A DNA stretch of 64,000 nucleotides from contig NZ_JAFKRH010000015.1 of the NCBI RefSeq assembly GCF_019038465.1, positions 62,001 through 126,000 of the forward strand, read 5' to 3'. Source of the stretch: Synechococcus sp. CCY 0621 (GTDB lineage: Bacteria; Cyanobacteriota; Cyanobacteriia; PCC-6307; Cyanobiaceae). Within the stretch, counting starts at the first letter, position 1. Every line of letters starts with the position of its first letter. Below, piece after piece: positions 39,271-54,301 of the stretch. Made by a program: the position numbers and the translations under genes. A model generated the notes under the pieces. That model had not been told where the DNA came from. It saw only the letters and a program-made list of their open reading frames with translations, and did no database searches.

Positions 39271-39519
39271 ATGGCGTTTTTCACCTGGAAGGAAACGGGC
39301 CTCACCGCCGACTGCGCCAGCCTGGAGGCCATGGCGGCACGGTTTGAGGAGGCGGCGGCCCTGATGCGCCGCATGGCCGGCGAGGGCTTCAAGGTGGAGC
39401 GCCATCCGGATGGTCAGCGCATCACCCACCCCGATCCCGCCGTGTTCGGGGCCTATGGATTCGTGAGCGAGGAATCGGCCGAAAGCCAGCTCACGCTGCT
39501 GGACGAGCCCAGCGCCTGA
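39271..39519 (+). CDS. Conserved small hypothetical protein, 82 aa
   Basis: An 82-residue soluble protein beginning MAFFTWKETGLTADCASLEA. A helical first half contains FEEAAALMRRM and a second half contains FKVERHPDGQRITHPDPAVF. No function recognised. It lies 61 bp after mraY with an ATG start and clean coding frame. The pattern suggests a small conserved cyanobacterial family, which I cannot name. Confidence 0.65.
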   Translation: MAFFTWKETGLTADCASLEAMAARFEEAAALMRRMAGEGFKVERHPDGQRITHPDPAVFGAYGFVSEESAESQLTLLDEPSA

Positions 39520-39550
39520 GCGCCGTCAGTTGGGTGGGGGGCCTGGACGC

Positions 39551-39742
39551 TCAGCGGCGCAGGTAGCCCACCAGCCAGACCACCACGAAAGCCAGGGACG
39601 AGACGCCCAGGTAGATCAGCGTCCACTTCTGGAAGCCGGCCACATCCCAGCCGAAGGGCAGCACCCCGTTGGCCGCATCGCCGACGGTGCTGAAGGCGAA
39701 AGGGCCAGCGCCGGTGGGCAGGGGGAGGAGGGCCAGAAGCAT
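39551..39742 (-). CDS. Small single-helix membrane protein, 63 aa
   Basis: A 63-residue protein. The N-terminal part is hydrophobic, a middle part reads FGWDVAGFQKW, and one strong transmembrane helix near the C-terminus (about 40-60, LIYLGVSSLAFVVVWLVGYL) is followed by two arginines. No family is recognised. Small one-helix proteins of this kind are often photosystem or cytochrome accessory subunits in cyanobacteria, but nothing here proves that. It is convergent with the gene after mraY and divergent from purT with 61 bp between. Confidence 0.6.
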   Translation of the reverse strand: MLLALLPLPTGAGPFAFSTVGDAANGVLPFGWDVAGFQKWTLIYLGVSSLAFVVVWLVGYLRR

Positions 39743-39803
39743 CGCGGCACGTTAGGGGAAAGGGCGCTCGCCGCGTCAGGATCGCCCGATCCGCTCCCCC
39801 TCC

Positions 39804-41009
39804 ATGGCACCAGGCCCCTCCCCCTTCCCGCGGACGGTGATGCTGCTGGGCAGCGGCGAACTCGGCAAGGAGGTGGCCATCGCCGCCCAGCGGCTCGGCT
39901 GCCGCGTGATCGCCGTCGACCGCTACGCCGAGGCCCCCGCGATGGCGGTGGCGCAGGTGAGCGAGGTGGTGGCCATGGCCGACCCTGACGCCCTCAAGGC
40001 GGTGGTGCGGCGCCATCGCCCCGACGTGGTGATCCCGGAGATCGAAGCCCTGGCGGTGGACGCCCTGGCGGAACTGGAGGCGGAAGGCCTCACGGTGATT
40101 CCCACCGCACGGGCCACGGCGGTGACCATGAACCGTGACCGCATCCGTGACCTGGCCGCCAGGGATCTGGGGCTGCGCACCGCCCGTTTCGCCTATGCCG
40201 AAAGCGCCGCGGAACTGGCGGCGGCGGCGGCCCCCCTGGGCTGGCCCGTGGTGGTGAAACCGGTGATGAGTTCCTCCGGCAAGGGGCAGAGCGTGGTGCA
40301 CGGCCCCGAGGCGATCGAAGCCGCCTGGGAGGCGGCCATGGCCGGGGCCCGGGGGGAGGGGGCGCGGGTGATCGTGGAGGAGTTCCTGCGTTTCAGCCTC
40401 GAGATCACCCTGCTGACGGTGCGCCAATGGCAGGGGCCCACGCTGTTCTGCCCGCCGATCGGCCACATCCAGGAGCGGGGCGATTACCAGTGCAGCTGGC
40501 AGCCTGCCCGGCTGGGGGAGACCCAGCTGGCGGCGGCCCAGGCGATGGCCAAGGCCGTCACCGACAACCTGGGCGGCGCCGGCCTGTTTGGGGTGGAGTT
40601 CTTCCTCTGCGGCGAGCCCGGCGCCGAGGAGGTGGTGTTCTCCGAGCTCTCGCCCCGGCCCCACGACACGGGCCTGGTGACGCTGGTGGGCCAGAACCTG
40701 AACGAATTCGAGCTGCACCTGCGGGCGGTGCTGGGGCTGCCGATCCCCGAGATCCGCAGCCTCGGAGCGGCGGCCTCCCGGGTGATCCTGGCCGGAGCGG
40801 ACGTCCCCCAGGGAGCCGGAGCCCCCACCTACCTGGGGCTGGAGCAGGCCCTGGCGGTGCCGGACACCCAGGTGCTCATTTTCGGCAAACCCGACATCCG
40901 GCCCTGGCGGCGGATGGGGGTGGCCCTGGCCCGTGGCACCGATGAGGCGGACGCCCGCGGACGCGCTGATGGGGCCGCCGCGTTCGTGGAGGTGCAGACC
41001 AGCCGATAA
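39804..41009 (+). CDS. purT: Formate-dependent phosphoribosylglycinamide formyltransferase
   Basis: Forms formyl-GAR from GAR, formate and ATP in purine synthesis. The 401-residue ATP-grasp protein has TVMLLGSGELGKEVAIAAQR at the N-terminus, VVKPVMSSSGKGQSVV for ATP binding, FGVEFFL, SELSPRPHDTGLVT and a C-terminal KPDIRPWRRMGVALA. Length is normal. The formate source could be PurU encoded about 10 kb upstream. It is followed by the LCP-family gene after 63 bp. Confidence 0.95.
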   Translation: MAPGPSPFPRTVMLLGSGELGKEVAIAAQRLGCRVIAVDRYAEAPAMAVAQVSEVVAMADPDALKAVVRRHRPDVVIPEIEALAVDALAELEAEGLTVIPTARATAVTMNRDRIRDLAARDLGLRTARFAYAESAAELAAAAAPLGWPVVVKPVMSSSGKGQSVVHGPEAIEAAWEAAMAGARGEGARVIVEEFLRFSLEITLLTVRQWQGPTLFCPPIGHIQERGDYQCSWQPARLGETQLAAAQAMAKAVTDNLGGAGLFGVEFFLCGEPGAEEVVFSELSPRPHDTGLVTLVGQNLNEFELHLRAVLGLPIPEIRSLGAAASRVILAGADVPQGAGAPTYLGLEQALAVPDTQVLIFGKPDIRPWRRMGVALARGTDEADARGRADGAAAFVEVQTSR

Positions 41010-41072
41010 ACCGTCGCCACCACTGGTTTTTCAGCACTTTGAGACTTAAGGTGCGGCCCTGCGGGTAGCACA

Positions 41073-42074
41073 ATGACTCAGGCCCATTCACCCTCGAGGC
41101 TTTCTCGCTCCCGGAAGGCACGCCAGAGGCGAGAACTGGGGGCCGTGGCACTCCCTGAGAAAACCAGTACCAGGCAGGATCCGAAGCACCGCCCTCCGGC
41201 CCAGCACCGCTCCCGGCGCCGTCCCCTGATCACCTTCGGGCTCGGTATCGCGGTGGGTGCGCTCCTGGCCGGTCCCCTGCCAGCCCGCATCGCCCCGTTT
41301 CTGGCCGGCCTGATTCCAACCTCCCGCGGCATCGGGGCGGTTCTGAATCCACTCACGATCGAAAACCGTCAGATTCTGGTGCTCGGACGCGACGTTGTCG
41401 GCGAGAACACCGACGTGATGTTCACCGTGCGGCTCGACGGCGACATCACCCACATCACCCAGGTGCCGCGGGACACCTTCATCGAGTCCCCCCAGCTGGG
41501 GGTGGTGAAGGCCAATTCCCTGTTCGCCCTCGGTGGTATTCAGACCACCAAGGACGAGGTGGGCAGCCTGCTGTCGGCTCCCATCGACCGCTACTTGAAG
41601 GTGAACCTGGACGCGGTCAGCAAGCTGGCCGAGGCCCTCGGTGGCGTCGAAGTGGACGTGCCCAAGCGGATGTACTACGTCGACAACGCCCAGGGGCTCT
41701 ACATCGATCTCTACCCTGGGAAACAACTGCTGCAGGGCAAGAGCCTTGAGGGTTTCCTGCGCTTCCGCCACGACGAACAGGGCGACCTGGGCCGCATGGA
41801 GCGCCAGCGGCTGGTGATGGCCCAGGTGTTCCGCAAGCTGGCGGAACCAGCCACGATCGCCAAGCTGCCGGCCCTGCTGGAGATCGCCGGCAATGACATG
41901 GTCACCGACCTGTCGCCGATCGAGATGACCCAGCTGATGTCCGCCCTCGGCAGAACCAAGCTGAGCACCCAGCGGGTGCCAGGCCGGCTCTACTGGCACA
42001 ACGACCTCAGCTACTGGATGCCCAACAGCAACCAGGTCCACCCCAGCGGCAGCGGCGAGGTCCCCTTGCCCTGA
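41073..42074 (+). CDS. LytR-CpsA-Psr (LCP) family protein
   Basis: Membrane-anchored enzyme family that attaches glycopolymers to the cell wall. The 333-residue protein has a basic cytosolic N-terminal ~50 residues, one membrane helix (about 52-78), and the extracytoplasmic LCP domain. That domain includes NTDVMFTVRLDG, ITQVPRDTFIE, KANSLFALGG, LDAVSKLAEALGGVEVDVP and LRFRHDEQGDLGRMERQRLV. The arginines and aspartates that bind the lipid phosphate are present. Partner glycopolymer is unknown; glycosyltransferase genes lie elsewhere in the window. It is convergent with the TerB-like gene, four bases away. Confidence 0.88.
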   Translation: MTQAHSPSRLSRSRKARQRRELGAVALPEKTSTRQDPKHRPPAQHRSRRRPLITFGLGIAVGALLAGPLPARIAPFLAGLIPTSRGIGAVLNPLTIENRQILVLGRDVVGENTDVMFTVRLDGDITHITQVPRDTFIESPQLGVVKANSLFALGGIQTTKDEVGSLLSAPIDRYLKVNLDAVSKLAEALGGVEVDVPKRMYYVDNAQGLYIDLYPGKQLLQGKSLEGFLRFRHDEQGDLGRMERQRLVMAQVFRKLAEPATIAKLPALLEIAGNDMVTDLSPIEMTQLMSALGRTKLSTQRVPGRLYWHNDLSYWMPNSNQVHPSGSGEVPLP

Positions 42075-42078
42075 GGAT

Positions 42079-42588
42079 TCAGGCGGGGCCCCGGCCGTCG
42101 TCGGGGCTGCGCCAGCCGGCGGTGAGTTCGGCCAGCAGCTGGGCCAGACCCTCCTTCCTGGGCAGGTCGGCTTCGGCGGCCCACTCGATCTCCTCGATCT
42201 TGCCGTCTCCGAGGGCGAGCAGCTCCACCAGATGGCGGTAGGCCACCCGTTCCTGGGCGTTGATGCTGGGCTCCGCCGGTGAGCGCCGCCCCACCCGCAC
42301 CATCATGTAGCTGAGCTTCAGGGCCAGCTGGCGGGCATCGCTGCCGCTGAGCTGGGCCACCAGAGCATCGAGGCCGGCAACGGGCAGCCGCTCGGCCAGA
42401 AAGGCCTCCAGCTGGGCTTCACCGAGGCCACTGGGGCTGTCACCGTGCAGATGGGTGGCCACCTGTTCGGCGAGCAACTCCCGCTCGGCGGTGGAACATT
42501 CGCCGTCGGCCCAGGCGACGGTGCAGACGATGCGCAGCAGGGCCGCTTGCTCCTGGGAGAGGACCGCGGCGGGGGTGAGTTCAGCCAT
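42079..42588 (-). CDS. TerB-like helical protein
   Basis: A 169-residue soluble protein resembling the TerB/tellurite-resistance-associated helical fold. LLRIVCTVAWADGECSTAERELLAE (about 17-41) is the typical acidic metal-binding-like segment, followed by helices to the end. It starts three bases after the uvrA stop and is therefore probably co-transcribed with uvrA. A link to DNA repair is suggested only by this position. It need not be involved in tellurite resistance. Confidence 0.7.
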   Translation of the reverse strand: MAELTPAAVLSQEQAALLRIVCTVAWADGECSTAERELLAEQVATHLHGDSPSGLGEAQLEAFLAERLPVAGLDALVAQLSGSDARQLALKLSYMMVRVGRRSPAEPSINAQERVAYRHLVELLALGDGKIEEIEWAAEADLPRKEGLAQLLAELTAGWRSPDDGRGPA

Positions 42589-42591
42589 GGG

Positions 42592-45597
<3,006 letters not shown>

Positions 45598-45648
45598 AAA
45601 GGATGATCGGCAGCCGATGAGTCTACGGGGGTCAGCCCTGGGACAGGC

Positions 45649-46584
45649 TCAGGCCAGGGCCGGCAGCGGGGCGGCTTTGGCGCAGAGCTCCTGGCTCACA
45701 TCCCAGAGGCGCCGGCACTGGTCGGCGTCGAGGGCGGCCGGGGCGATGCGCACTTCGGTGGGCCAGCCCCGCATGCCGCCCCACTGGTCGGGGCCGTAGT
45801 GGCCACCGGGTTTGGCCCCAGGGGCAGTGGCGGCGAACAGCTGGGGCAGGGCCCCCATGGCGGCGCTCTGGAAGAGGGGATCCATCAGCCGGTAGGCAAG
45901 GGGCTCGAGGCGGGAGCCGGTGGCGGCGATGGAGGCGGGCTGGAGGTTGGTGCGGGCGACGCCGGGGTGGGCGGCAAGGGAGAGGACCGGGCTGCCCTGC
46001 TCAGCCAGGCGGCGCTGCAGCTCCAGGGCGAACATCACGTTGGCCAGCTTGCTCTGGCCGTAGGCGCCCCAGCGGTCGTAGCGGCGCTCACCCTGGAGGT
46101 CGTCGAAGGCGATGCGGCCGAAGTACTGGGCCCCGGAGGTGACGGTGACCACCCGGGCGCCGGGCCTGTCACGCAGCAGGGGCAGCAGGGCGAGGCTGAG
46201 GGCGAAGTGGCCCAGGTGGTTGGTGCCGAACTGGAGTTCGAAACCCTGGCGGGTGAGGCGGCGGGGCGGCGCCATCACGCCGGCGTTGTTGATCAGCAGA
46301 TCGAGTCGCCCATAGCGCTCAGAGACGGTCGCAGCGACGGCCGCCACGCTGGCCAGGTCGGCCAGGTCGAGGTGCAGCACGTCGAGGGCGCCGGTGGAGG
46401 ACGCTGCGGTGAGCAGCTCCTCACGGGCCTGCTCCGCCTTCGCCAGCGAACGGCAGGCCAGCAGCACGGTGGCGCCCCTGGCGGCCAGGGCCCGGGCCGT
46501 TTCCAGGCCGAGTCCGCTGTTGGCGCCGGTGACCAGGGCGATCCGTCCGGACTGGTCAGGGATGTCGGCGGCAGTCCAGCGCAT
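45649..46584 (-). CDS. Short-chain dehydrogenase/reductase
   Basis: A 311-residue classical SDR oxidoreductase. The N-terminal cofactor motif TGANSGLGLETARAL (about 19-33), NNAGVM (about 99-104), the catalytic serine in VTSGAQ and the YxxxK pair in YGQSKLANV (about 174-182) are all present. The pattern resembles the retinol-dehydrogenase/protochlorophyllide-reductase-like SDR group, but it is not obviously a Por. It lies 59 bp after the DUF4334 gene and could belong to the same unit as it and the AraC regulator. Substrate unknown. Confidence 0.88.
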   Translation of the reverse strand: MRWTAADIPDQSGRIALVTGANSGLGLETARALAARGATVLLACRSLAKAEQAREELLTAASSTGALDVLHLDLADLASVAAVAATVSERYGRLDLLINNAGVMAPPRRLTRQGFELQFGTNHLGHFALSLALLPLLRDRPGARVVTVTSGAQYFGRIAFDDLQGERRYDRWGAYGQSKLANVMFALELQRRLAEQGSPVLSLAAHPGVARTNLQPASIAATGSRLEPLAYRLMDPLFQSAAMGALPQLFAATAPGAKPGGHYGPDQWGGMRGWPTEVRIAPAALDADQCRRLWDVSQELCAKAAPLPALA

Positions 46585-46643
46585 GGTGATCAGCAGAAGG
46601 GCAGAACGTTGCGGAGAAAGCCATCACCCGGAGCGGGCCTCCC

Positions 46644-47240
46644 TCAGGAAATCGTAACGGAATGTGACGGATCCGGTCCTTCGCGGCGCAGCAGGAAGAA
46701 GAACGGCGTCTCCATGCCCTTGAAGTCCATCACCCCCAGCACGCTGTCATCGTCCAGCCGGCGGAAGACGTCGTTGATGGGGAGATGGTCGTAAACCATG
46801 GTGGCGCTGACCACGCCGCGGTAGCTGGTCATCCGCAGCCGGGCGCTGGAGTCGGCGGTGCTGAGCAGGGGCATCAGCAACTGGAAGAGGCGGCCGGCCA
46901 GGGCTGATTTGGGGACGGGGAAACGGTCGCTCAGCCGCAGCCCGGGCCCCAGCGCCTTCGGCTCCAGGCAGGTCAGGCCGCCGCCGAGGGTGGTGAACAC
47001 CAGGGGGTACACCGCCTCCGCACTGTCGAAGCGCTTGCCATGCCAGTGGAAGGCCTCCAGGGCGCCGTCGAGGGGATGGCCGGTGGGGACGCTCTCCCCC
47101 GTCCACGCCCCAAGCATGAACGGAATCTCCACGGGCGGGAGCCCGTCGAAGCGGGCGAAGGCCTCGGCAGTGGTGGCAATGGGAAGGGGAGAACCCACGG
47201 CGGGGTCGCGCGTCAGAGATCCATTGTCCGTCGCTGGCAC
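46644..47240 (-). CDS. GXWXG/DUF4334 domain protein
   Basis: A 198-residue protein with an N-terminal GXWXG domain (FMLGAWTGESVPTGHPLDG, about 41-59) and a C-terminal DUF4334 domain (YRGVVSATMVYDHLPINDVF, VLGVMDFKGMETPFFFLL). Proteins of this family have no established function. Its start overlaps the 3' end of the AraC-family gene by 28 bp on the same strand, which suggests a regulator-target unit. No signal peptide is seen. Confidence 0.82.
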   Translation of the reverse strand: MPATDNGSLTRDPAVGSPLPIATTAEAFARFDGLPPVEIPFMLGAWTGESVPTGHPLDGALEAFHWHGKRFDSAEAVYPLVFTTLGGGLTCLEPKALGPGLRLSDRFPVPKSALAGRLFQLLMPLLSTADSSARLRMTSYRGVVSATMVYDHLPINDVFRRLDDDSVLGVMDFKGMETPFFFLLRREGPDPSHSVTIS

Positions 47241-48262
47241 GTGCGGCGTGGGGATTCGCCCCAGCAGTGGCCATCGTCCGCCACGGTGGCGCCGCAGGCC
47301 AGCAGTCCGGCGGCCCGCATCAGTTCGGCGACGCTTTGGTGGTCGTGGTCGGCCGCCTGGAGGAGCTGCCGCAAGCGGCCAAGGCGCAGGCGCTTCGCCT
47401 CCGCCATCGGTGTGCGACCCAGCTCCTCCCGGAAGCCGTACTGAAGGGTCCGAACGGAGATCCCCATGGCCAGACCCAGCTCCTCAAGGCTGAAGCGGCG
47501 GCAGAGGTGGCCCTCCATCCAGCGACAGGCGGTGAGGCGTTCCCGGAGCCGACCAGGATCGGGAAGATGGCCCCACTGCTACAACGCCTCCTCCAGGTCC
47601 GCGGCAGCATGCTCGGAACCTTGGGGTTTCCAGGCCGCGGCCATGGCCAGCTGCAGACCAGCCGCGATCAGCCGGCGCTGGACAGGCCCCTGGTCGAGTA
47701 GGGGGGAGCGAGGGGACGCACCCTGCAGGCAGGCCCCGGGGATCAGGATCGAGAGGCCGGTGATGGCGTCGCTGGTGACCCCCCGCATGGCATCGCCGGG
47801 CCTGAACAGCAGGGCCATACCCGGTTCCGCCACCCGCTCGACCCCGTTGACCCATTCCTGCGTCAGCCCCTGGAGCGGCAGCCAGAGCACCCCGTGGTCC
47901 GCCTGTTCCCGCTGCAGTTCCACCCGCCCATGGCCGTGGAGCAGCAGCACCTCAAATTCCGCAACAGCCCCCCAACGGATATGGGCCCTTAAGGGGGGTG
48001 AACCCGGCAACAGACGGCTGCGGTGATGGCTGAGCCTGCCGGCGATGAGGCTGTCCCAGGCGCCGAAATCATCGCTGCGCAGAACCGTGCGCAGGCCCGG
48101 CGCCTCCAGCAACGGCAGCGGCGTGAGGACGGCCAGGGCACGGGTGCGTCTGGTTCCGTTGTAAAGCGGCAGGACAACCGCCACTGCACGGGCGGTGCGC
48201 AAGATCCTGGCTCCTAGCCAGAATTCGCCAGGTGAACGCCGTTGCGATCGATGACCCTCCAC
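47213..48262 (-). pseudogene. AraC-family transcriptional regulator split by an in-frame amber codon
   Basis: An N-terminal sensor-like domain (228 codons from 48262) ends at TAG 47581-47579. Reading on in the same frame gives 20 codons (CAG TGG GGC ... TGG) and then a normal AraC C-terminal region (from ATG 47518) with the helix-turn-helix FSLEELGLAMGISVRTLQYGF and FREELGRTPMAEAKRLRLGR. The domain pieces fit a single protein, so one base change at the TAG (for example from CAG) broke it. The start is uncertain because the frame runs into the divergent gadB region; it probably lies some 20-40 codons inside. A second helix near the end is present but the last ~20 residues look divergent. Unless read through, the DNA-binding half is made separately or not at all. 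Confidence 0.82.
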
Positions 48263-49648
48263 GAAAAGCCGGCGACCGGATACTCCCTGGAGGACGACAT
48301 CTACTCCTCTTCCGATCTATCGGTCACCCTGCCGAAGAGCCATTTTCCCAGCAAGGAGCACAATCCCCGCGCCGTCTTCGCCGCCATCCGCGACGAGTTG
48401 ATGCTGGATGGCAATTCCCGCCAGAACCTGGCCACGTTCTGCCAGACCTGGGTCGAGGACGAAGTGCGCGCCCTGATGGATCTGTGCATCGACAAGAACA
48501 TCGAGGACAAGGACGAATATCCCCAGACCGCTGAGATCGAAGCCCGCTGCGCCCGGATGGTGGCCGACCTGTGGCACGCTCCCGCGATCGAGGGGGCCAT
48601 CGGCTGCTCCACCACCGGCTCCAGCGAGGCGGCGATGCTCGGGGGTCTGGCGATGAAGCGCCGCTGGGAGGCTCGGCGCCATGGGCAGGGGAAACCCATC
48701 GACCGGCCCAACCTGGTGACCGGGCCGGTGCAGATCTGCTGGCACAAGTTCTGCAGCTACTGGGACATCGAGCACCGTGAAATCCCGATGCAGCCGGATC
48801 ATCTGCTGCTGACCCCCGAGGCGGCCCTCGAGCTCTGCGACGAGAACACCATCGGCGTGGTGCCCACCCTGGGGGTCACCTTCACCGGTCAGTACGAACC
48901 GGTGCAGGCGCTGGCGGCCGCCCTTGATGGCCTGGAGGCCCGCACCGGCCTCGACATTCCCATCCATGTGGACGCCGCCAGCGGCGGCTTCCTGGCGCCA
49001 TTCTGCGCCCCCGATCTGGTGTGGGATTTCCGCCTGCCGCGGGTGCGCTCGATCAATGCCTCCGGCCACAAGTTCGGCCTGGCGCCCCTGGGGGTGGGCT
49101 GGGTGCTGTGGCGCCAGACCACCGATCTGCCCGAGGAGATGGTGTTCTGGGTGAATTACCTGGGCGGCAACATGCGTGACCTCACCCTCAACTTTTCCCG
49201 GCCGGGGGGCCAGGTGATCTGCCAGTACTACAACTTTCTGCGCCTGGGCCGGGAGGGCTATCGCAAGGTGCATGCCGCCTGTTACGCCACGGCCCAGTAC
49301 CTGGCTCGGGAGATCGCCAGGCTGGGACCGTTCGAGATGCTCTACAGCGGCGATGATCAATCGGGCATTCCCGCCCTGTGCTGGAAGATCCGGGAGGGAA
49401 GCGAGGTGAACTTCAACCTCTATGCCCTCGCCGACCGGCTGCGGGTGCGGGGTTGGCAGGTGCCGGCCTACACCCTTCCCGCCCACTGCCAGGACATCAC
49501 GGTGCAACGCATCCTGGTGCGCCATGGCGTCAGCCGGGACCTGGCCAATCTGCTGCTGGAGAACATCCGCCAGTCGCTCGATGGCTTCGCGAGCCACCCC
49601 GGGCACAGCGCCCTCAACGGCCCGCAGCTCTCGGGGTTTCACCACTGA
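48251..49648 (+). CDS. gadB: Glutamate decarboxylase
   Basis: PLP-dependent decarboxylation of glutamate to GABA, part of a GABA shunt or acid tolerance. The 465-residue protein has the N-terminal [19 protein letters not shown] region, [34 protein letters not shown] and the PLP lysine in SGHKFGL (Lys274). The length matches GadB. ATG 48251 is used; a TTG three codons earlier is possible. It is divergent from the broken AraC-family gene, which could have regulated it. It overlaps the convergent debranching-enzyme gene by 35 bp. Confidence 0.94.
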   Translation: MTLHEKPATGYSLEDDIYSSSDLSVTLPKSHFPSKEHNPRAVFAAIRDELMLDGNSRQNLATFCQTWVEDEVRALMDLCIDKNIEDKDEYPQTAEIEARCARMVADLWHAPAIEGAIGCSTTGSSEAAMLGGLAMKRRWEARRHGQGKPIDRPNLVTGPVQICWHKFCSYWDIEHREIPMQPDHLLLTPEAALELCDENTIGVVPTLGVTFTGQYEPVQALAAALDGLEARTGLDIPIHVDAASGGFLAPFCAPDLVWDFRLPRVRSINASGHKFGLAPLGVGWVLWRQTTDLPEEMVFWVNYLGGNMRDLTLNFSRPGGQVICQYYNFLRLGREGYRKVHAACYATAQYLAREIARLGPFEMLYSGDDQSGIPALCWKIREGSEVNFNLYALADRLRVRGWQVPAYTLPAHCQDITVQRILVRHGVSRDLANLLLENIRQSLDGFASHPGHSALNGPQLSGFHH

Positions 49649-51608
49649 TTGCCGTCCAGGCCGCCAGCACCTGGGCCACCGACCAGGCCTGGGCGATGCA
49701 GCCGCGCGGGGCATGGGGGGCGTCGCCGTCGAAGATCTCGCTGAGGCTGCCCAGTCCCGCCGCACCCAGGTGATCGGCCATGGGCTCCAGGAACGACAGC
49801 GCCAGGGCCGCATCGCCGTGCAGCCGGAAATGGGCCAGGGCGAAGGGCCCCAGCCACCAGGCCCACACCGTGCCCTGGTGGTAGGCCCGATCCCGCCGCT
49901 GGGCGTCACCGCCGTAGTGGCCGCGGTAGTCGGGATCGGCCGGATCCAGGCTGCGCAGCCCGTGGCGCGTCAGCAGCCGCCGGCCGCAGAGTGCCAGCAC
50001 GCTGGCGGCCTGGGCCGGGCTGAGCAGGGGCTCCGGCAGCGACAGGGCGAGCAGCTGGTTGGGCCGCAGCCGCCCATCAGAGCAGCCGGAGGGGCCATCG
50101 ATGACATCGAAGCAGCAGCCCATCCGGGGGTTCCAGAAACGCTGGAAGCCCGCCGCGGCCCGGTCCGCCAGGGCCTGCCAGCGGCCCGGATCAGCCCCGG
50201 TGACCCGCGAGAAGCCGGCCATGGAGCGCAGGGCGTTGATCCACAGGGCATTCACCTCCACCGCCTTGCCGTGGCGGGGGGTGATGGCCCGGTCGCTGGG
50301 TTTGGCATCCATCCAGGTGAGCTGGGTTTCCCCCTCCCCGGCGGCCAGCAGTCCATCGGCCGGATCCATGCGGATCCCGAACCAGGTGCCGGCGACGTGG
50401 TGCTCCACGATCCCCTCCAGCTGGGGAAAGAGGTCCCGCACCAGGGCGTCGCTGCCACTGGCCTGCCGGTGCTCCGCCAGCGCCTGGAAGAACCAGAGCG
50501 TGGCGTCCACCGTGTTGTACGCGCGCTGATCCAGGGGTTGGTCGGCCCGGTCGGGGAAACTGTTGGGGATCAGCCCGTGGCTGCTATGGGCTGCGTAGGT
50601 GCGCAAGATGCGCTCGGCCCGCTCGCAGCGGCCCGTCGCCAGGGTGAGCCCCGCCAGGCTGATCATCGTGTCGCGACCCCAGTCGTTGAACCAGGGGTAG
50701 CCGGCGATCAGCGAGGCGCCCTCCGGGGCGCGTTCGACCACGAAGGCATCGGCCGCCAGCACCAGCTGGCGAATCCAGGCGGGTGCGGCCGGCGCCAGGG
50801 CGGGCTGGGCGGCGACCCAGGAGCGCAGCAGCCCGTCCTCGTGGTCGCGGCGCTCAGCCAGCGCCCGGTCACCGTCGGTGCAGGCGTCCCGGCGGGTGCT
50901 GGCCACGACGGTGACGCCCGGGTGTGGATCGCCAAGGGTGACGGTGAGGGTGGCCGCCCTCAGGTGCTCGGCCGTGCTCGCCAGCCCCCGCTCGGCCTCC
51001 GCCACCAGGGGCACGCCTTCCACCCAGAGCGGGGGCTCCTCCAGGCACCAGTGGCCCCGGTCGCTGAGCAACACGAACGGCGCCGCCGCCAGCGGACGCA
51101 CCTCCACCCCCCTGGCCAGGGACGCCAGGGTCAGCCAGGGACGCTCGCCGCCGTGGGGCGAGCGGTGCTGCACCCAGGCCGTCAGGCTGAGTTGGATCGG
51201 GCCACCGCGCACCAGCCGGTAGCTCACATGGGTGGTGTTGGCCCCCTGGGCCATCCAGATTCGCTTCTCCAGCAGGGTCTCCCCCCAGGCGAAGCGCCAG
51301 CGGGGCACGGTGCCCTCCAGGGCAAAGGACACGATCCGCAGGGGTCCGCAGCCGTCCGGATCCCCATCCACCGACTCCTGCAGCTGGCTCAGCAGCAGGG
51401 TGCGCTCCACCGGCGGCGCCAGGGCCGCGATCAGCAGGCCGTGGTAGCTGCGGCTCGGCGCCCCTGACACCGTGCCCATGGCGTAACCGCCGAGGCCGTT
51501 GGTGACCAGCCACTCCCGCTCGGCGGCCAGGCGGGGATCGCCGCAGATCTCGCTGCCGAAACGCACCACGGCCACCCGCGGCGACATGGGCGTTGAGGTT
51601 GGTGTCAT
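49614..51608 (-). CDS. Amylo-alpha-1,6-glucosidase (glycogen debranching enzyme-like)
   Basis: A 664-residue protein of the glycogen-debranching family. The N-terminal GDE_N-like domain opens with [18 protein letters not shown] (about 34-50) and the C-terminal (alpha/alpha)6 domain contains [27 protein letters not shown] and [18 protein letters not shown] also support the family. It would hydrolyse alpha-1,6 branches of glycogen. ATG 51608 is used; an ATG seven codons later is possible. It is divergent from the P-type ATPase gene with 58 bp between starts and overlaps gadB's 3' end by 35 bp. Confidence 0.88.
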   Translation of the reverse strand: MTPTSTPMSPRVAVVRFGSEICGDPRLAAEREWLVTNGLGGYAMGTVSGAPSRSYHGLLIAALAPPVERTLLLSQLQESVDGDPDGCGPLRIVSFALEGTVPRWRFAWGETLLEKRIWMAQGANTTHVSYRLVRGGPIQLSLTAWVQHRSPHGGERPWLTLASLARGVEVRPLAAAPFVLLSDRGHWCLEEPPLWVEGVPLVAEAERGLASTAEHLRAATLTVTLGDPHPGVTVVASTRRDACTDGDRALAERRDHEDGLLRSWVAAQPALAPAAPAWIRQLVLAADAFVVERAPEGASLIAGYPWFNDWGRDTMISLAGLTLATGRCERAERILRTYAAHSSHGLIPNSFPDRADQPLDQRAYNTVDATLWFFQALAEHRQASGSDALVRDLFPQLEGIVEHHVAGTWFGIRMDPADGLLAAGEGETQLTWMDAKPSDRAITPRHGKAVEVNALWINALRSMAGFSRVTGADPGRWQALADRAAAGFQRFWNPRMGCCFDVIDGPSGCSDGRLRPNQLLALSLPEPLLSPAQAASVLALCGRRLLTRHGLRSLDPADPDYRGHYGGDAQRRDRAYHQGTVWAWWLGPFALAHFRLHGDAALALSFLEPMADHLGAAGLGSLSEIFDGDAPHAPRGCIAQAWSVAQVLAAWTAISGETPRAAGR

Positions 51609-51666
51609 TGGCTCTCCGGTGGGGGCGGACGGCTCAGCTTGGGAAAGAACGCAACGACGCAAGCCG

Positions 51667-54063
<2,397 letters not shown>

Positions 54064-54283
54064 AGTCACCAAACGAATGATCCAAAAAACGCAATCAATA
54101 CATCTTGGCCATCTTCAAAGCACTCCGCAATCGACAGCAGCTGAGATCCCGCCATCGAGTGGGTTCCGTCGGCTGCTCCTGGCCCTGGCAGGATGCCTGG
54201 GCTTCGGCTGGAATGGGAAACCGCGCTTTCCGTGCTAGGAAGGATTTTAGCTGGTTAAATTCTGCTGATACTCAGCGCCAGCC

Positions 54284-54301
54284 ATGGATACCCAAGCTTG
54301 A
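54284..54301 (+). other. Five-codon ORF overlapping a TTG start
   Basis: ATG GAT ACC CAA GCT TGA ends one base beyond the start of the next gene: the TTG at 54298-54300 overlaps this TGA. This arrangement could help ribosomes reinitiate on the weak TTG. It may also be chance. Confidence 0.3.

Noticed and set aside
54064-54297. A small gene or cobalamin riboswitch before the DUF4070 gene.
   Set aside because: One 85-codon frame exists but overlaps the start of the radical SAM gene in another frame and shows no protein-like features. I could not recognise a B12-box by eye.
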